This document shows, one piece after another, positions 6,509 to 12,343 of a DNA stretch of 12,386 nt; within the stretch, counting starts at the first letter, position 1, and every line of letters starts with the position of its first letter. The notes under the pieces are model-generated. The model was given only the letters and a program-made list of their open reading frames with translations, did not search any database and was not told the origin of the DNA. The stretch is from Candidatus Omnitrophota bacterium (GTDB lineage: Bacteria > Omnitrophota > Gorgyraeia > Gygaellales > JAHJCI01): contig JAHJCI010000069.1 in the NCBI GenBank assembly GCA_018813085.1, forward strand, positions 1 to 12,386, in the 5' to 3' direction. The position numbers were made by a program, and so were the translations under genes.

Positions 6509-7564
6509 CTAAACAGGATAAGAACCTAACACCTTTAAAAATTTGCACTTACTCTCTAATTCCTTTAATGCTTTTTGAACCTTAAGATCCTTGTAATGCC
6601 CGATCAGGTCAATAAAAAAGTAATAATCCCAAACCTTCTTTTTCGAAGGCCTGGATTCTATCTTTGTAAGATTGATGCGGTATTTCTTGAAAGACATAAG
6701 CATATCATGCAGCGCCCCGACACGGTCTTTAATCGAGAAGAGTATAGAGGTACGGTCTGAACCGCTGGGCTTAATTTCGTTTTTACTAATCACCAAGAAC
6801 CTCGTAATATTATGCGGGCTGTCCTCTATATCGGGGGTGATAATATTTAACTTATAAATCTTAGCGGCTAATAAAGAAGCGATGCAGGCGCTGTTTTTCT
6901 CCTTGCCTACTAACTGTGCTGCGCGCGCCGTAGAAGAAACTTCGATCTTCTCGGCTCTAACCAGGTTCCTCTCCAGCCAATTGCGGCACTGGGCAAATAC
7001 CTGCGGGTTGGAATATATGCGCTTTATTTTTGACTTCTGGCATTTAGCAAGAAGATTATGAGAAACCTCCAATATAATCTGGGCGCAAATTTTTAAATCG
7101 GAATCTACAAACATGTCTAAGGTATGTGTGATTGCTCCTTCAATAGAATTCTCAATCGGCACTACCCCGTATTCGGCATCGCCCTTTTGGACTCCGTTAA
7201 AAACCTCGGTGATCGAATTGAAAGAAACATAAGTTACCTGTGAGCCAAACCTTTTTAAGGCCGCCTGATGAGTAAAACTTGCCTGCGGTCCCAAGTAAGC
7301 AATCACCAAAGGCTTGTATTGTGCAAGGCTGCTGGACATAATCTCCCGGTATATGGCTTCCAGCGCCTGCGCCTGGAGCGGGCCGCGGCTTATATGCTTG
7401 AGGCGGTTTAAGATTTGTTTTTCCCGGTCCGGGCTGTAACGGGACTCTCCCTGCTTTTTCTTGGCCTTACTGATCTCTGAAGTAATGCGGGTACGCCTGT
7501 TCAGCAGGTTAACTAACCGGGCATCAACCTTGTCGATTTGTTGGCGCAGTTTGTTGAGCTTCAT
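6509..7564 (-). CDS. pheA: Bifunctional chorismate mutase / prephenate dehydratase
   Basis: The protein (351 aa) converts chorismate to prephenate and then to phenylpyruvate, the phenylalanine branch. Residues 1-83 form an AroQ-type chorismate mutase (LRQQIDKVDARLVNLLNRR, then YSPDREKQIL). Residues 86-262 form the prephenate dehydratase domain (AYLGPQASFTHQAAL, VVPIENSIEGAI, and the catalytic HNITRF at 251-256). Residues 271-351 are an ACT domain with GALHD (283-287) and ESRP (303-306), the phenylalanine-binding motifs of the family, so feedback inhibition by phenylalanine is expected. GGAGGT lies 8-9 nt before the ATG. The start is 41 nt inside scpB; starting later would remove the first mutase helix, so the overlap looks real. 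Confidence 0.96.
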   Translation of the reverse strand: MKLNKLRQQIDKVDARLVNLLNRRTRITSEISKAKKKQGESRYSPDREKQILNRLKHISRGPLQAQALEAIYREIMSSSLAQYKPLVIAYLGPQASFTHQAALKRFGSQVTYVSFNSITEVFNGVQKGDAEYGVVPIENSIEGAITHTLDMFVDSDLKICAQIILEVSHNLLAKCQKSKIKRIYSNPQVFAQCRNWLERNLVRAEKIEVSSTARAAQLVGKEKNSACIASLLAAKIYKLNIITPDIEDSPHNITRFLVISKNEIKPSGSDRTSILFSIKDRVGALHDMLMSFKKYRINLTKIESRPSKKKVWDYYFFIDLIGHYKDLKVQKALKELESKCKFLKVLGSYPV

Positions 7565-8096
7565 TTTGTCCTACCTCCGTTTTAGCGAATTCTTCAAACT
7601 TAGGTAATTCTTCAAGCGACTTCAAGCCAAAATACTCCAGGAATTGCCGGGTAGTCGCATAAACAAAAGGCCTGCCAGGAGCTTTCTTTCTGCCTGCGAT
7701 GCGCACTAGGCCTTTATTAATTAAATTTCTTACTATATTACTTATATCTACCCCCCTTATACCCTCTATCTCCATACGGGTTACGGGCTGTTTATAAGCG
7801 ATGATCGATAATGTCTCCAGCGTAGCTCCCCTGAGCCTTTCTGCCGGCTTTTGATAAAACTTCTTTAAAGAAGCGCTGAGTTCCGGGGCCGTAACCATTT
7901 GAAATCCTCCGGCTACCTCGATAATACGCATTCCCCGGCAGGAATTATAATACTCCTCTTTAAGTTCCTCCAGGATACTGCGGATCAGAGAAGATTCAAT
8001 TTCTTTAAAAACATTGCGCATCTGCTCTATTAAAACAGGCTTATCACTGACAAATAATAATGCTTCTATAACCGGCTTTACGTTATTATCGTTCAT
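7524..8096 (-). CDS. scpB: Segregation and condensation protein B
   Basis: ScpB is the winged-helix (kite) subunit of the SMC-ScpAB condensin complex that compacts and segregates the chromosome. The 190-aa protein begins with the typical VKPVIEALLFVSDKPVLIEQ. It contains the conserved LETLSIIAYKQPVTRMEIE (93-111), IRGVD (113-117), APGRPFVYATT (139-149) and FLEYFGLKSLEELP (152-165). The final residues after about 170 are not conserved and overlap the start of pheA by 41 nt. Its usual partner scpA is not in the window. The gene follows ruvA after 34 nt and has only a weak ribosome binding site (GAAAG). Confidence 0.94.
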   Translation of the reverse strand: MNDNNVKPVIEALLFVSDKPVLIEQMRNVFKEIESSLIRSILEELKEEYYNSCRGMRIIEVAGGFQMVTAPELSASLKKFYQKPAERLRGATLETLSIIAYKQPVTRMEIEGIRGVDISNIVRNLINKGLVRIAGRKKAPGRPFVYATTRQFLEYFGLKSLEELPKFEEFAKTEVGQNEAQQTAPTNRQG

Positions 8097-8130
8097 TCTA
8101 TCTTTCGATTGGCCTAAGCATCCAGGTCAA

Positions 8131-8754
8131 TTATTCCTTCTGCTTCTGTTTATAAATCTCGTTAAGCAGTTCTTCGCTGGTTTTAATTTGCGGTGAGTTC
8201 TCCAGTGCTTTATTTATCATCATTCTGGCTTCGGATTTTTTATACTGCAGCTGCAAGAGGACTGCCAGGGCGTCCTCTGCTATATCTTTCTTTTCTTCTT
8301 GGTAAATGATCCCGGAATCACGGATTAAGCCGAATTTTCCTACTTTATTCTGCAGCTTGGCAACAATTTCTTTTGCGCGCTGTTTTCCTATGCCGGGTAA
8401 AGAACTCAGGAAATTAACATTTCCTTCGTAGATCGACTGAGCTATCATTGATATAGGTTTATTTAATGCCCGCATGGCTGCACGAGGCCCTATCCCAGAA
8501 ACCGTAATGAACTGCTCGAAGAAATCTTTTTCTATCTCATTAATAAAACCGATAAGTATTGGTTTCGCCCTGGAAGATTCTACCTGGTGGTAATGATAAG
8601 TTATTAAATCTATGCCTGCGTCTTGGCCTTGCTTTTCTTCTACGCCCTGCATTACTGCCTGCGGCAGAAATACCTGATAAGATATCCCGCCAACCTCAAC
8701 CAAGATATTATCGCTATTCTTCTGAACTACCCTGCCTGATATCCTGGCAATCAT
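8131..8754 (-). CDS. ruvA: Holliday junction DNA helicase subunit RuvA
   Basis: RuvA binds four-way DNA junctions and loads the RuvB motor for branch migration. The 207-aa protein has the N-terminal OB fold (MIARISGRVV to about residue 66), two helix-hairpin-helix motifs (VSGIGPRAA 85-93 and LPGIGKQRA 119-127) and a C-terminal three-helix RuvB-binding domain (about 155-200, DALAVLLQLQYKKSEA). The ATG at 8754 was chosen because the family starts at MI(A/G)xIxGxV and AAAAGGA lies about 8 nt upstream. An in-frame ATG 26 codons further upstream falls inside ruvC and adds non-homologous sequence. ruvB, often the next gene, is not present in the window. Confidence 0.95.
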   Translation of the reverse strand: MIARISGRVVQKNSDNILVEVGGISYQVFLPQAVMQGVEEKQGQDAGIDLITYHYHQVESSRAKPILIGFINEIEKDFFEQFITVSGIGPRAAMRALNKPISMIAQSIYEGNVNFLSSLPGIGKQRAKEIVAKLQNKVGKFGLIRDSGIIYQEEKKDIAEDALAVLLQLQYKKSEARMMINKALENSPQIKTSEELLNEIYKQKQKE

Positions 8755-8779
8755 TACTTTATTCCTTTTAAGCTCGCCG

Positions 8780-9280
8780 CTATTTCTTAGCCATAACTTC
8801 TTGAGCGGTCCTCGAGATATAACTATGCGCAATCGCCAATGCCAGTGCGTCAGTTATATCTTTATATTTCGGTAATTGAGCTAGCCCCAGGCTGCCGGAA
8901 ACCATACGTTGAACTTGGGCCTTGGATGCCAGCCCCGCACCGACTATTGCCTTCTTTACCCTGGTTGCCGCATATTCAAAAAAAGACAGTTCCTTTTGAG
9001 CGCAAACTAAACATATTATTCCGCGCGCCTGGCCTAAAATATAAGACGTAGTCGGATGGCGATAATGAACATATAATTTTTCTAAAACCATGCAGTCAGG
9101 ATTGAAATCCTGGACTATCCGGGTAATCTCTCTATAGATTACCGCTAATCTTTCAGGTAGAGCATGCGCAGCCCGGGTTTGTACTACCCCTGCACCTACC
9201 AAAGACAGCCCTCTTGCTTTTTCGTCTATTATTCCGTAGCCGGTAATACTTAACGCAGGATCAATTCCTAAAATTCTCAT
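8780..9280 (-). CDS. ruvC: Crossover junction endodeoxyribonuclease RuvC
   Basis: RuvC is the dimeric, metal-dependent resolvase that cuts Holliday junctions after RuvAB branch migration. The 166-aa protein has an RNase H-like fold, and all four acidic catalytic residues can be placed: Asp7 (GIDPAL), Glu67 (VLEKLY), Asp141 and Asp144 (KDITDALALAIAH). Length and spacing match the Escherichia coli enzyme closely. It lies 7 nt after yebC and 25 nt before ruvA, the widespread yebC-ruvC-ruvA order, so the products probably work together in recombination repair. A TAGGA-like ribosome binding site overlaps the yebC stop region. Confidence 0.96.
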   Translation of the reverse strand: MRILGIDPALSITGYGIIDEKARGLSLVGAGVVQTRAAHALPERLAVIYREITRIVQDFNPDCMVLEKLYVHYRHPTTSYILGQARGIICLVCAQKELSFFEYAATRVKKAIVGAGLASKAQVQRMVSGSLGLAQLPKYKDITDALALAIAHSYISRTAQEVMAKK

Positions 9281-9287
9281 CCTTTTC

Positions 9288-10046
9288 CTAAGGCTGGGAT
9301 TGAACTGACTCTAAAATCTCATCAGGGATATCAAAGTTAGAATAAACATGCTGAACATCATCCTGCTCTTCCAGTGTTTCCACCAGAGATAAAATTTGCC
9401 TAGCATCGGCAACCGCAACAACCTTAATCGAGGAAGATGGCAGCATGGTCATTTCTGCCATTTGCAAAGTGATTCCCTTATCCTGAAGCGCCTTCTTCAC
9501 GGCTTCAAAGTCGCTTACGGCAGTTATAATCTCATAGTTGCCGTTTGCCGCTTTCATATCTTCCGCGCCTGCCTCCAAAACCAGGTTCATCAAATCGTCT
9601 TCGGCAGCTGCACTTTTATCTACCAGGATATACCCCTTCTTTGAAAACATCCAGCTTACCGAACCCGAACCGGCAAGATTGCCGCTTTTTTTAGAGAAGA
9701 TATTACGAAGCTCTGCTGTTGTGCGGTTCTTGTTATCCGTAAGGGCTTCGGCTATGATTGCCACGCCTGCGGGGCCGTACCCTTCGTATTCTACCGTCTC
9801 ATATACAACTCCGGGCAGTTCTCCTGTACCTCTCATGATCGCGTTCTTGACATTATCGGAAGGCATATTAGCCTCTTTTGCTTTAGACATAGCCATCCTT
9901 AATGCCGGATTTTTATCCGGGTTCCCGCCGCCGTTCCTGGCTGCCATGGTAATTTCCCTGATAACCTTGGTATAAAGTTTTCCTTTCTTGGCATCAGTAG
10001 CTGCTTTTTTATGTTTTATACTTGCCCATTTTGAATGACCCGACAT
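9288..10046 (-). CDS. yebC: YebC/PmpR family protein (TACO1-like)
   Basis: The 252-aa protein begins with the family signature MSGHSKWASIKHKKAATDAKKGKLYTKV (shown here in part: MSGHSKWASIKHKK) and has conserved segments NPALRMAMSKAKEANMP and YEGYGPAGVAIIAE (residues about 104-117). The family was first described as DNA-binding regulators of ruvC and quorum-sensing genes. More recent work points to a ribosome-associated role in translating difficult sequences such as proline runs, as for the mitochondrial homologue TACO1. I cannot choose between these from sequence. AGGAGGGGG precedes the ATG, the strongest ribosome binding site in the window. It is the first gene of the yebC-ruvC-ruvA-scpB run, with a 148-nt non-coding leader separating it from rnpB. 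Confidence 0.95.
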   Translation of the reverse strand: MSGHSKWASIKHKKAATDAKKGKLYTKVIREITMAARNGGGNPDKNPALRMAMSKAKEANMPSDNVKNAIMRGTGELPGVVYETVEYEGYGPAGVAIIAEALTDNKNRTTAELRNIFSKKSGNLAGSGSVSWMFSKKGYILVDKSAAAEDDLMNLVLEAGAEDMKAANGNYEIITAVSDFEAVKKALQDKGITLQMAEMTMLPSSSIKVVAVADARQILSLVETLEEQDDVQHVYSNFDIPDEILESVQSQP

Positions 10047-10194
10047 CTTCCCCCTCCTGTTCTGAACATAATTTTAGTGATCAATGAGTAATATAGAATG
10101 CTTTCTGCCTAACTCACTACTCGTCCCTCGATTTCACTCGTGATCCTTCGACTGATCCTGAATTAGTCCAAGAACTACTCTCTACTGTTTAAAA
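10047..10194 (-). other. Non-coding leader between rnpB and yebC
   Basis: No gene is seen in these 148 nt. The coding strand ends with a strong AGGAGGGGG ribosome binding site for yebC. I found no convincing -35/-10 pair: TATATT and TAAAAT are possible -10 boxes but lack a matching -35. I also found no intrinsic terminator after rnpB beyond a TTTT following the P1 helix. Stretches such as CGAGGGACGAGTAGTGAG resemble the spacer 5' of tRNA-Val (ACGAGTAG, GTGAGCGAGGG), which suggests degenerate repeat debris. Confidence 0.4.
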
Positions 10195-10584
10195 TGACGC
10201 AGGCCAATAAGCCGAATTCTGTACTTCGGTGGCAATTCCTCTTATCCCGATGTTGCCATCGGAATTTAGCGATCTACCCGAGACTGATAACGAACCGGGC
10301 AGGTTCCTGCCTCGTTAGAAACAAAGTTTTTAACGGGCTTGTCTCTATGCGATCTTGCTCCGCGTGGGGTTTGCCTGCGATTGTACTCACGTACAACCCG
10401 GTAGTCTCTTACACTGCCTTTTCACCCTTACCCTTAACATCTAAGATGCCAAAGGCGGTATATTTTCTGTGGCACTTTCCTGTTCGGAATCCCGAAAGTC
10501 GTCGTTAACGACCACGCTGCCCTTTGGAGTTCGGACTTTCCTCTCCCTAGATAAACTAAGGAGCAACCACCTCGACCTGCGTCA
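10195..10584 (-). ncRNA. rnpB: RNase P RNA, bacterial class A
   Basis: This is the catalytic RNA that cuts the 5' leaders off tRNA precursors. Read on the minus strand it carries the universal landmarks in order: GAGGAAAGUCC, AGUGCCACAGAAA, GGGUGAAAAGGC followed by GUAAGAGACUACCG, AAACCCCACGCGGAGCAAGA, GGGUAGAUCGCU and ACAGAAUUCGGCUUAU. The ends were set by the P1 helix: UGACGCAGGUC (10584 downward) pairs with GGCCUGCGUCA (ending at 10195), 11 bp with one G-U. P3 is then UCCUUAG-UUUAU-CUAGGGA. Total length is about 390 nt. A GGCAG-GAAC-CUGCC hairpin lies in the P15-P17 region. Its first 29 nt overlap the end of rnhA. A likely promoter lies inside rnhA. Confidence 0.97.
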
Positions 10585-11002
10585 AATACTCTCTCCTTGC
10601 CTGTTTTACACCCAGGCAAGCCTTTTTTGCCAACTTGTCAGCTCCGCGATTCCTCTCGCGGGGAATATATTTAATCTGAAACTTATCAAAACTGCATAAT
10701 AAATGCTGCGCCTGATTATATAGTCCTGTTAAATTAGCGCTCTTTATCTTGTATTCATTGTTTATCTGACGGCAAAGCAACTGGCTATCAGAATATATTG
10801 TTAAGGCTTTAGCCTTAAAGAGGAGTGCCTCTTGCAGGGCAAATATTAAAGCCATGTATTCGGCAAAATTATTAGTTTGAATCCCCAAATATGTTGAAAT
10901 ATTCTTTAATACCTCACCGTCCCGGAAGAAAATTACCCCTGCGCCTGCTGGCCCGGGGTTTCCCTTAGAAGCACCGTCAATGTAAATTTCTAATTCCTTC
11001 AT
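10556..11002 (-). CDS. rnhA: Ribonuclease HI family protein
   Basis: The protein (148 aa) would degrade RNA in RNA-DNA hybrids. The fold and active site are recognisable: Asp9 (YIDGASKGNPGPAGAG), Glu48 (NNFAEYMAL), Asp72 (IYSDSQLL) and Asp122 (RERNRGADKLAKKA). It is the short form, without the basic protrusion of E. coli RNase HI, and resembles the reverse-transcriptase-like or plant-type group. The core should end near residue 128. The last 20 or so residues are an unconserved tail whose final nine codons and stop lie in the 5' part of rnpB. The ribosome binding site is weak (GGGTG). It lies between the zinc-ribbon gene and rnpB; this trio is probably co-transcribed. Confidence 0.92.
   Translation of the reverse strand: MKELEIYIDGASKGNPGPAGAGVIFFRDGEVLKNISTYLGIQTNNFAEYMALIFALQEALLFKAKALTIYSDSQLLCRQINNEYKIKSANLTGLYNQAQHLLCSFDKFQIKYIPRERNRGADKLAKKACLGVKQARREYLTQVEVVAP
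10596..10628 (+). terminator. Intrinsic-terminator-like hairpin on the plus strand, inside rnhA
   Basis: CTTGCCTG (10596-10603) pairs perfectly with CAGGCAAG (10613-10620) across a 9-nt loop, and two bases later comes TTTTTT (10623-10628). On the plus strand this has the form of a rho-independent terminator, which could stop transcripts running antisense to rnpB into rnhA. On the minus strand the same stem precedes the rnpB 5' end by 12 nt and has no U-tract. It could also simply be a coding-sequence hairpin. Confidence 0.45.
10605..10633 (-). promoter_or_regulatory. Possible sigma-70-type promoter for rnpB
   Basis: The minus strand shows TTGGCA (10633-10628), a 17-nt spacer, then TGTAAA (10610-10605). 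The -35 box matches five of six consensus bases and the -10 box four of six. Transcription would start near 10598, giving a leader of about 14 nt before the mature RNase P RNA end at 10584. It lies inside rnhA and overlaps the hairpin at 10596-10620. The weak -10 keeps confidence low. Confidence 0.35.
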
Positions 11003-11038
11003 CGCGCACCCATGTATTTATTGCATACTGCAGCCTTT

Positions 11039-11068
11039 ATATTCTAAATATTTTATTATTTAGAATAT
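11039..11068. repeat. AT-rich palindrome abutting the zinc-ribbon gene stop codon
   Basis: ATATTCTAAATA (11039-11050) pairs perfectly with TATTTAGAATAT (11057-11068) around a 6-nt loop, a 12-bp stem in the 66-nt gap before rnhA. It ends at the base next to the TAA of the upstream gene. No U-tract follows on the coding strand, so it is not a classic terminator. It may protect the 3' end of the message or be a dispersed repeat. Confidence 0.7.
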
Positions 11069-11803
11069 TTAAAAAGCGCTGGATTCATCTTCTATATATA
11101 ATATTCTCTGACAGGTCTCGCAAACAACTAAATTATCGTACATCCTGATCAAATTAATCACCTGAGGAGAAACCTGCATAAAACACCCCTGGCAGGCATT
11201 ATCAGCCACCTTAACTATTGCCAGGTGGTCGCGGCTGTTAACTATCCTCTCGTATTTAGATAAAATCTCTTGGTCGATCTGCTCGGCGGATTGAGTCCTT
11301 TGCGAGCGAAACTGAGCGAGCCTATCCTCGATTTCTTTTTTGCGTAAATCTATTTTTGCTTTTTCCTCTTTATTCTTCTCCTCTTCTTGGACGAGAAACT
11401 GTTTTTCCTTCTCTTTTTCTTTTTTAAATTTGTCTATTTCGTCAAATAAAACAAGTATCTTATCCTCAAAAGAAGAAATATCTGCTTTTGCCGTTTCGAT
11501 TTCCTTTAATTTAGCAGTGTACTCTTTATTTGTTTTAAGCTGGTAGAGCTGATTCTGCTTCTTGCAGGATTCTTCCTCTTTGGAAGCGATATCAAGTTCA
11601 ATCTCTTTTTTCTTTTTCTGTAAATCCAGGCCTTTTTTCTCTAATTGAGCTAAATTATCTTTTTTTCTGGCAAATTCCTCATCCTGTTCTTTTAGATGTA
11701 TCGGAATATTTTCTTTTTCTTTCTCAAGAGAATAAACCTGCGTATCGGCTGATTGCAGCCTTACAAGCAGACGAATCTGTTTTTTTAAATCGCTAGCGGA
11801 CAC
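11069..11803 (-). CDS. C4-type zinc-ribbon coiled-coil protein (DUF164 family)
   Basis: The 244-aa protein has a long charged coiled coil (about residues 20-185, rich in Lys and Glu) followed by a C-terminal zinc ribbon with four cysteines: Cys204 and Cys207 (ACQGC), Cys228 and Cys231 (VCETC). The segment KTNKEYTAKLKEIE (90-103) is typical of the family. Related proteins such as Helicobacter HP0958/FlgZ bind RNA and flagellar factors, and a chlamydial one is linked to type III secretion. In most bacteria the role is unknown, and no flagellar gene is nearby here. The start codon is GTG at 11803, with AGGGG about 11 nt upstream. The neighbouring rnhA and rnpB are common companions of this family. 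Confidence 0.88.
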   Translation of the reverse strand: MSASDLKKQIRLLVRLQSADTQVYSLEKEKENIPIHLKEQDEEFARKKDNLAQLEKKGLDLQKKKKEIELDIASKEEESCKKQNQLYQLKTNKEYTAKLKEIETAKADISSFEDKILVLFDEIDKFKKEKEKEKQFLVQEEEKNKEEKAKIDLRKKEIEDRLAQFRSQRTQSAEQIDQEILSKYERIVNSRDHLAIVKVADNACQGCFMQVSPQVINLIRMYDNLVVCETCQRILYIEDESSAF

Positions 11804-11893
11804 TTTTATTATTACCCCTGTTTATACTCATAATTACTAGAGAAAGATTTCCCGTTAAAATCCTTGCCTACCAAGTCAGGTCGTTCAGAGAAA

Positions 11894-11967
11894 TGGGCGT
11901 ATCTGGATTCGAACCAGAGACCTCTGCGATGTGAACGCAGCGCTCTAACCAACTGAGCTATACGCCC
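11894..11967 (-). tRNA. tRNA-Val (anticodon CAC)
   Basis: A full cloverleaf is readable on the minus strand. The acceptor GGGCGTA pairs with TACGCCC, the D-stem is GCTC/GAGC, the anticodon stem CTGCG/CGCAG encloses TTCACAT (anticodon CAC), and the T-arm is TCTGG-TTCGAAT-CCAGA. The discriminator base is A. No CCA is encoded, so the end must be added by CCA-adding enzyme. It reads GUG codons. It lies 90 nt upstream of the zinc-ribbon gene. Confidence 0.97.
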
Positions 11968-11981
11968 GCATCTAGTGCGGG
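11965..11981 (-). other. Small hairpin at the tRNA-Val 5' boundary
   Basis: CCCGCA-CTAGA-TGCGGG on the minus strand gives a 6-bp stem whose last three bases are the first three of the mature tRNA-Val. In the precursor it could compete with the acceptor stem or shape the leader for RNase P cleavage. It may also be chance in a GC-rich patch. Confidence 0.4.
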
Positions 11982-12227
11982 GCTAACCGGCTTCAGCTAA
12001 TCGCCCTCGCTCACTGTCTACTCGTTTCTTTCTTTATGCTTAAACCAACTCCCTCGTTTCCAAAGACTAAACTAGAGAAACTCGGGACTTCGCTCTCGCT
12101 TCGCGAGAACTACGTGGGCCCAGGATGTAGAAATGCCGCATCAAAAAATACATTCCCCTGGACACCCTCGCCTTTATTAATTTATTCTTTGAGCTCGGGA
12201 CTTCGTTCTCGCTTCGCGAGAACTACG
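11968..12227. other. Repeat-bearing spacer between the two tRNAs
   Basis: These 260 nt contain no supported gene. They hold most of both copies of a 43-bp repeat, separated by 70 nt, and GAGCGAGGG/ACGAGTAG debris next to tRNA-Val. No terminator with a U-tract is seen after the CAT tRNA, so both tRNAs may share one precursor. Confidence 0.6.
12081..12123. repeat. 43-bp direct repeat, copy 1
   Basis: It is identical to 12194-12236 except for one base (C at 12093, T at 12206). It starts CTCGGGACTTCG and ends TACGTGGGCCCAG. The last 8 bases equal the 3' acceptor end of the CAT tRNA, although no tRNA body is attached to this copy. The C at 12093 breaks one pair of the internal hairpin. Confidence 0.9.
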
Positions 12228-12236
12228 TGGGCCCAG
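12194..12236. repeat. 43-bp direct repeat, copy 2, overlapping the CAT tRNA 3' end
   Basis: Bases 12229-12236 are the terminal acceptor bases of the tRNA; the rest is its downstream flank. It contains a perfect 8-bp hairpin, GTTCTCGC-TTC-GCGAGAAC (12205-12223). The pairing of a tRNA 3' end with a nearby copy resembles attachment-site duplication, or a repeat family that has captured a tRNA end. Confidence 0.9.
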
Positions 12237-12299
12237 AAGGGTTCGAACCTCCGACCAAGTGATTATGAGTCACCTGCTCTGCCGCTGAGCTATGGGCCC
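12228..12299 (-). tRNA. tRNA with anticodon CAT (probably tRNA-Ile2; elongator Met possible)
   Basis: The minus strand folds as acceptor GGGCCCA/TGGGCCC, D-stem GCTC/GAGC with a short 7-nt loop, anticodon stem GGTGA/TCACT around CTCATAA, and T-arm GGAGG-TTCGAAC-CCTTC. The discriminator is A and no CCA is encoded. The C4-G69 and C5-G68 acceptor pairs and the GAGCAGGTGACTCATAATC stretch resemble E. coli tRNA-Ile2, whose C34 is changed to lysidine by TilS to read AUA. The initiator type is unlikely because the anticodon stem lacks three G-C pairs. Being a tRNA is near certain; Ile2 over Met is moderately supported. Confidence 0.93.
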
Positions 12300-12314
12300 T
12301 CAACATAATACTAT

Positions 12315-12343
12315 ATAATACTATTTAAAGGAGAATTTGGCAA
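12315..12343 (-). promoter_or_regulatory. Sigma-70-type promoter for the tRNA genes
   Basis: The minus strand shows TTGCCA (12343-12338), exactly 17 nt, then TATTAT (12320-12315), followed by the CAT tRNA whose 5' end is at 12299. The predicted start near 12308 gives a leader of roughly 8 nt. The -10 lies in a tandem 10-bp repeat (ATAATACTAT twice, 12305-12324), so a second TATTAT copy lies closer to the tRNA. Confidence 0.6.

Noticed and set aside
8755..8832. 26-codon N-terminal extension of ruvA
   Set aside because: It starts inside ruvC and adds residues not typical of RuvA. MIARISGRVV with AAAAGGA upstream is the proper start.
9538..9975. 145-codon open frame on the plus strand
   Set aside because: It lies wholly antisense to the well-conserved yebC and resembles no protein family; it is a shadow frame.
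10194..10508. 104-codon open frame on the plus strand, and a 61-codon minus frame at 10434-10619
   Set aside because: Both sit across the RNase P RNA, whose conserved landmarks explain the sequence.
12124..12193. Short frame in the tRNA spacer reading GEGVQGNVFFDAAFLHPGPT on the minus strand
   Set aside because: It has no start codon, only about 23 codons, and lies within repeat DNA. It may be a relic but there is no support for a gene.
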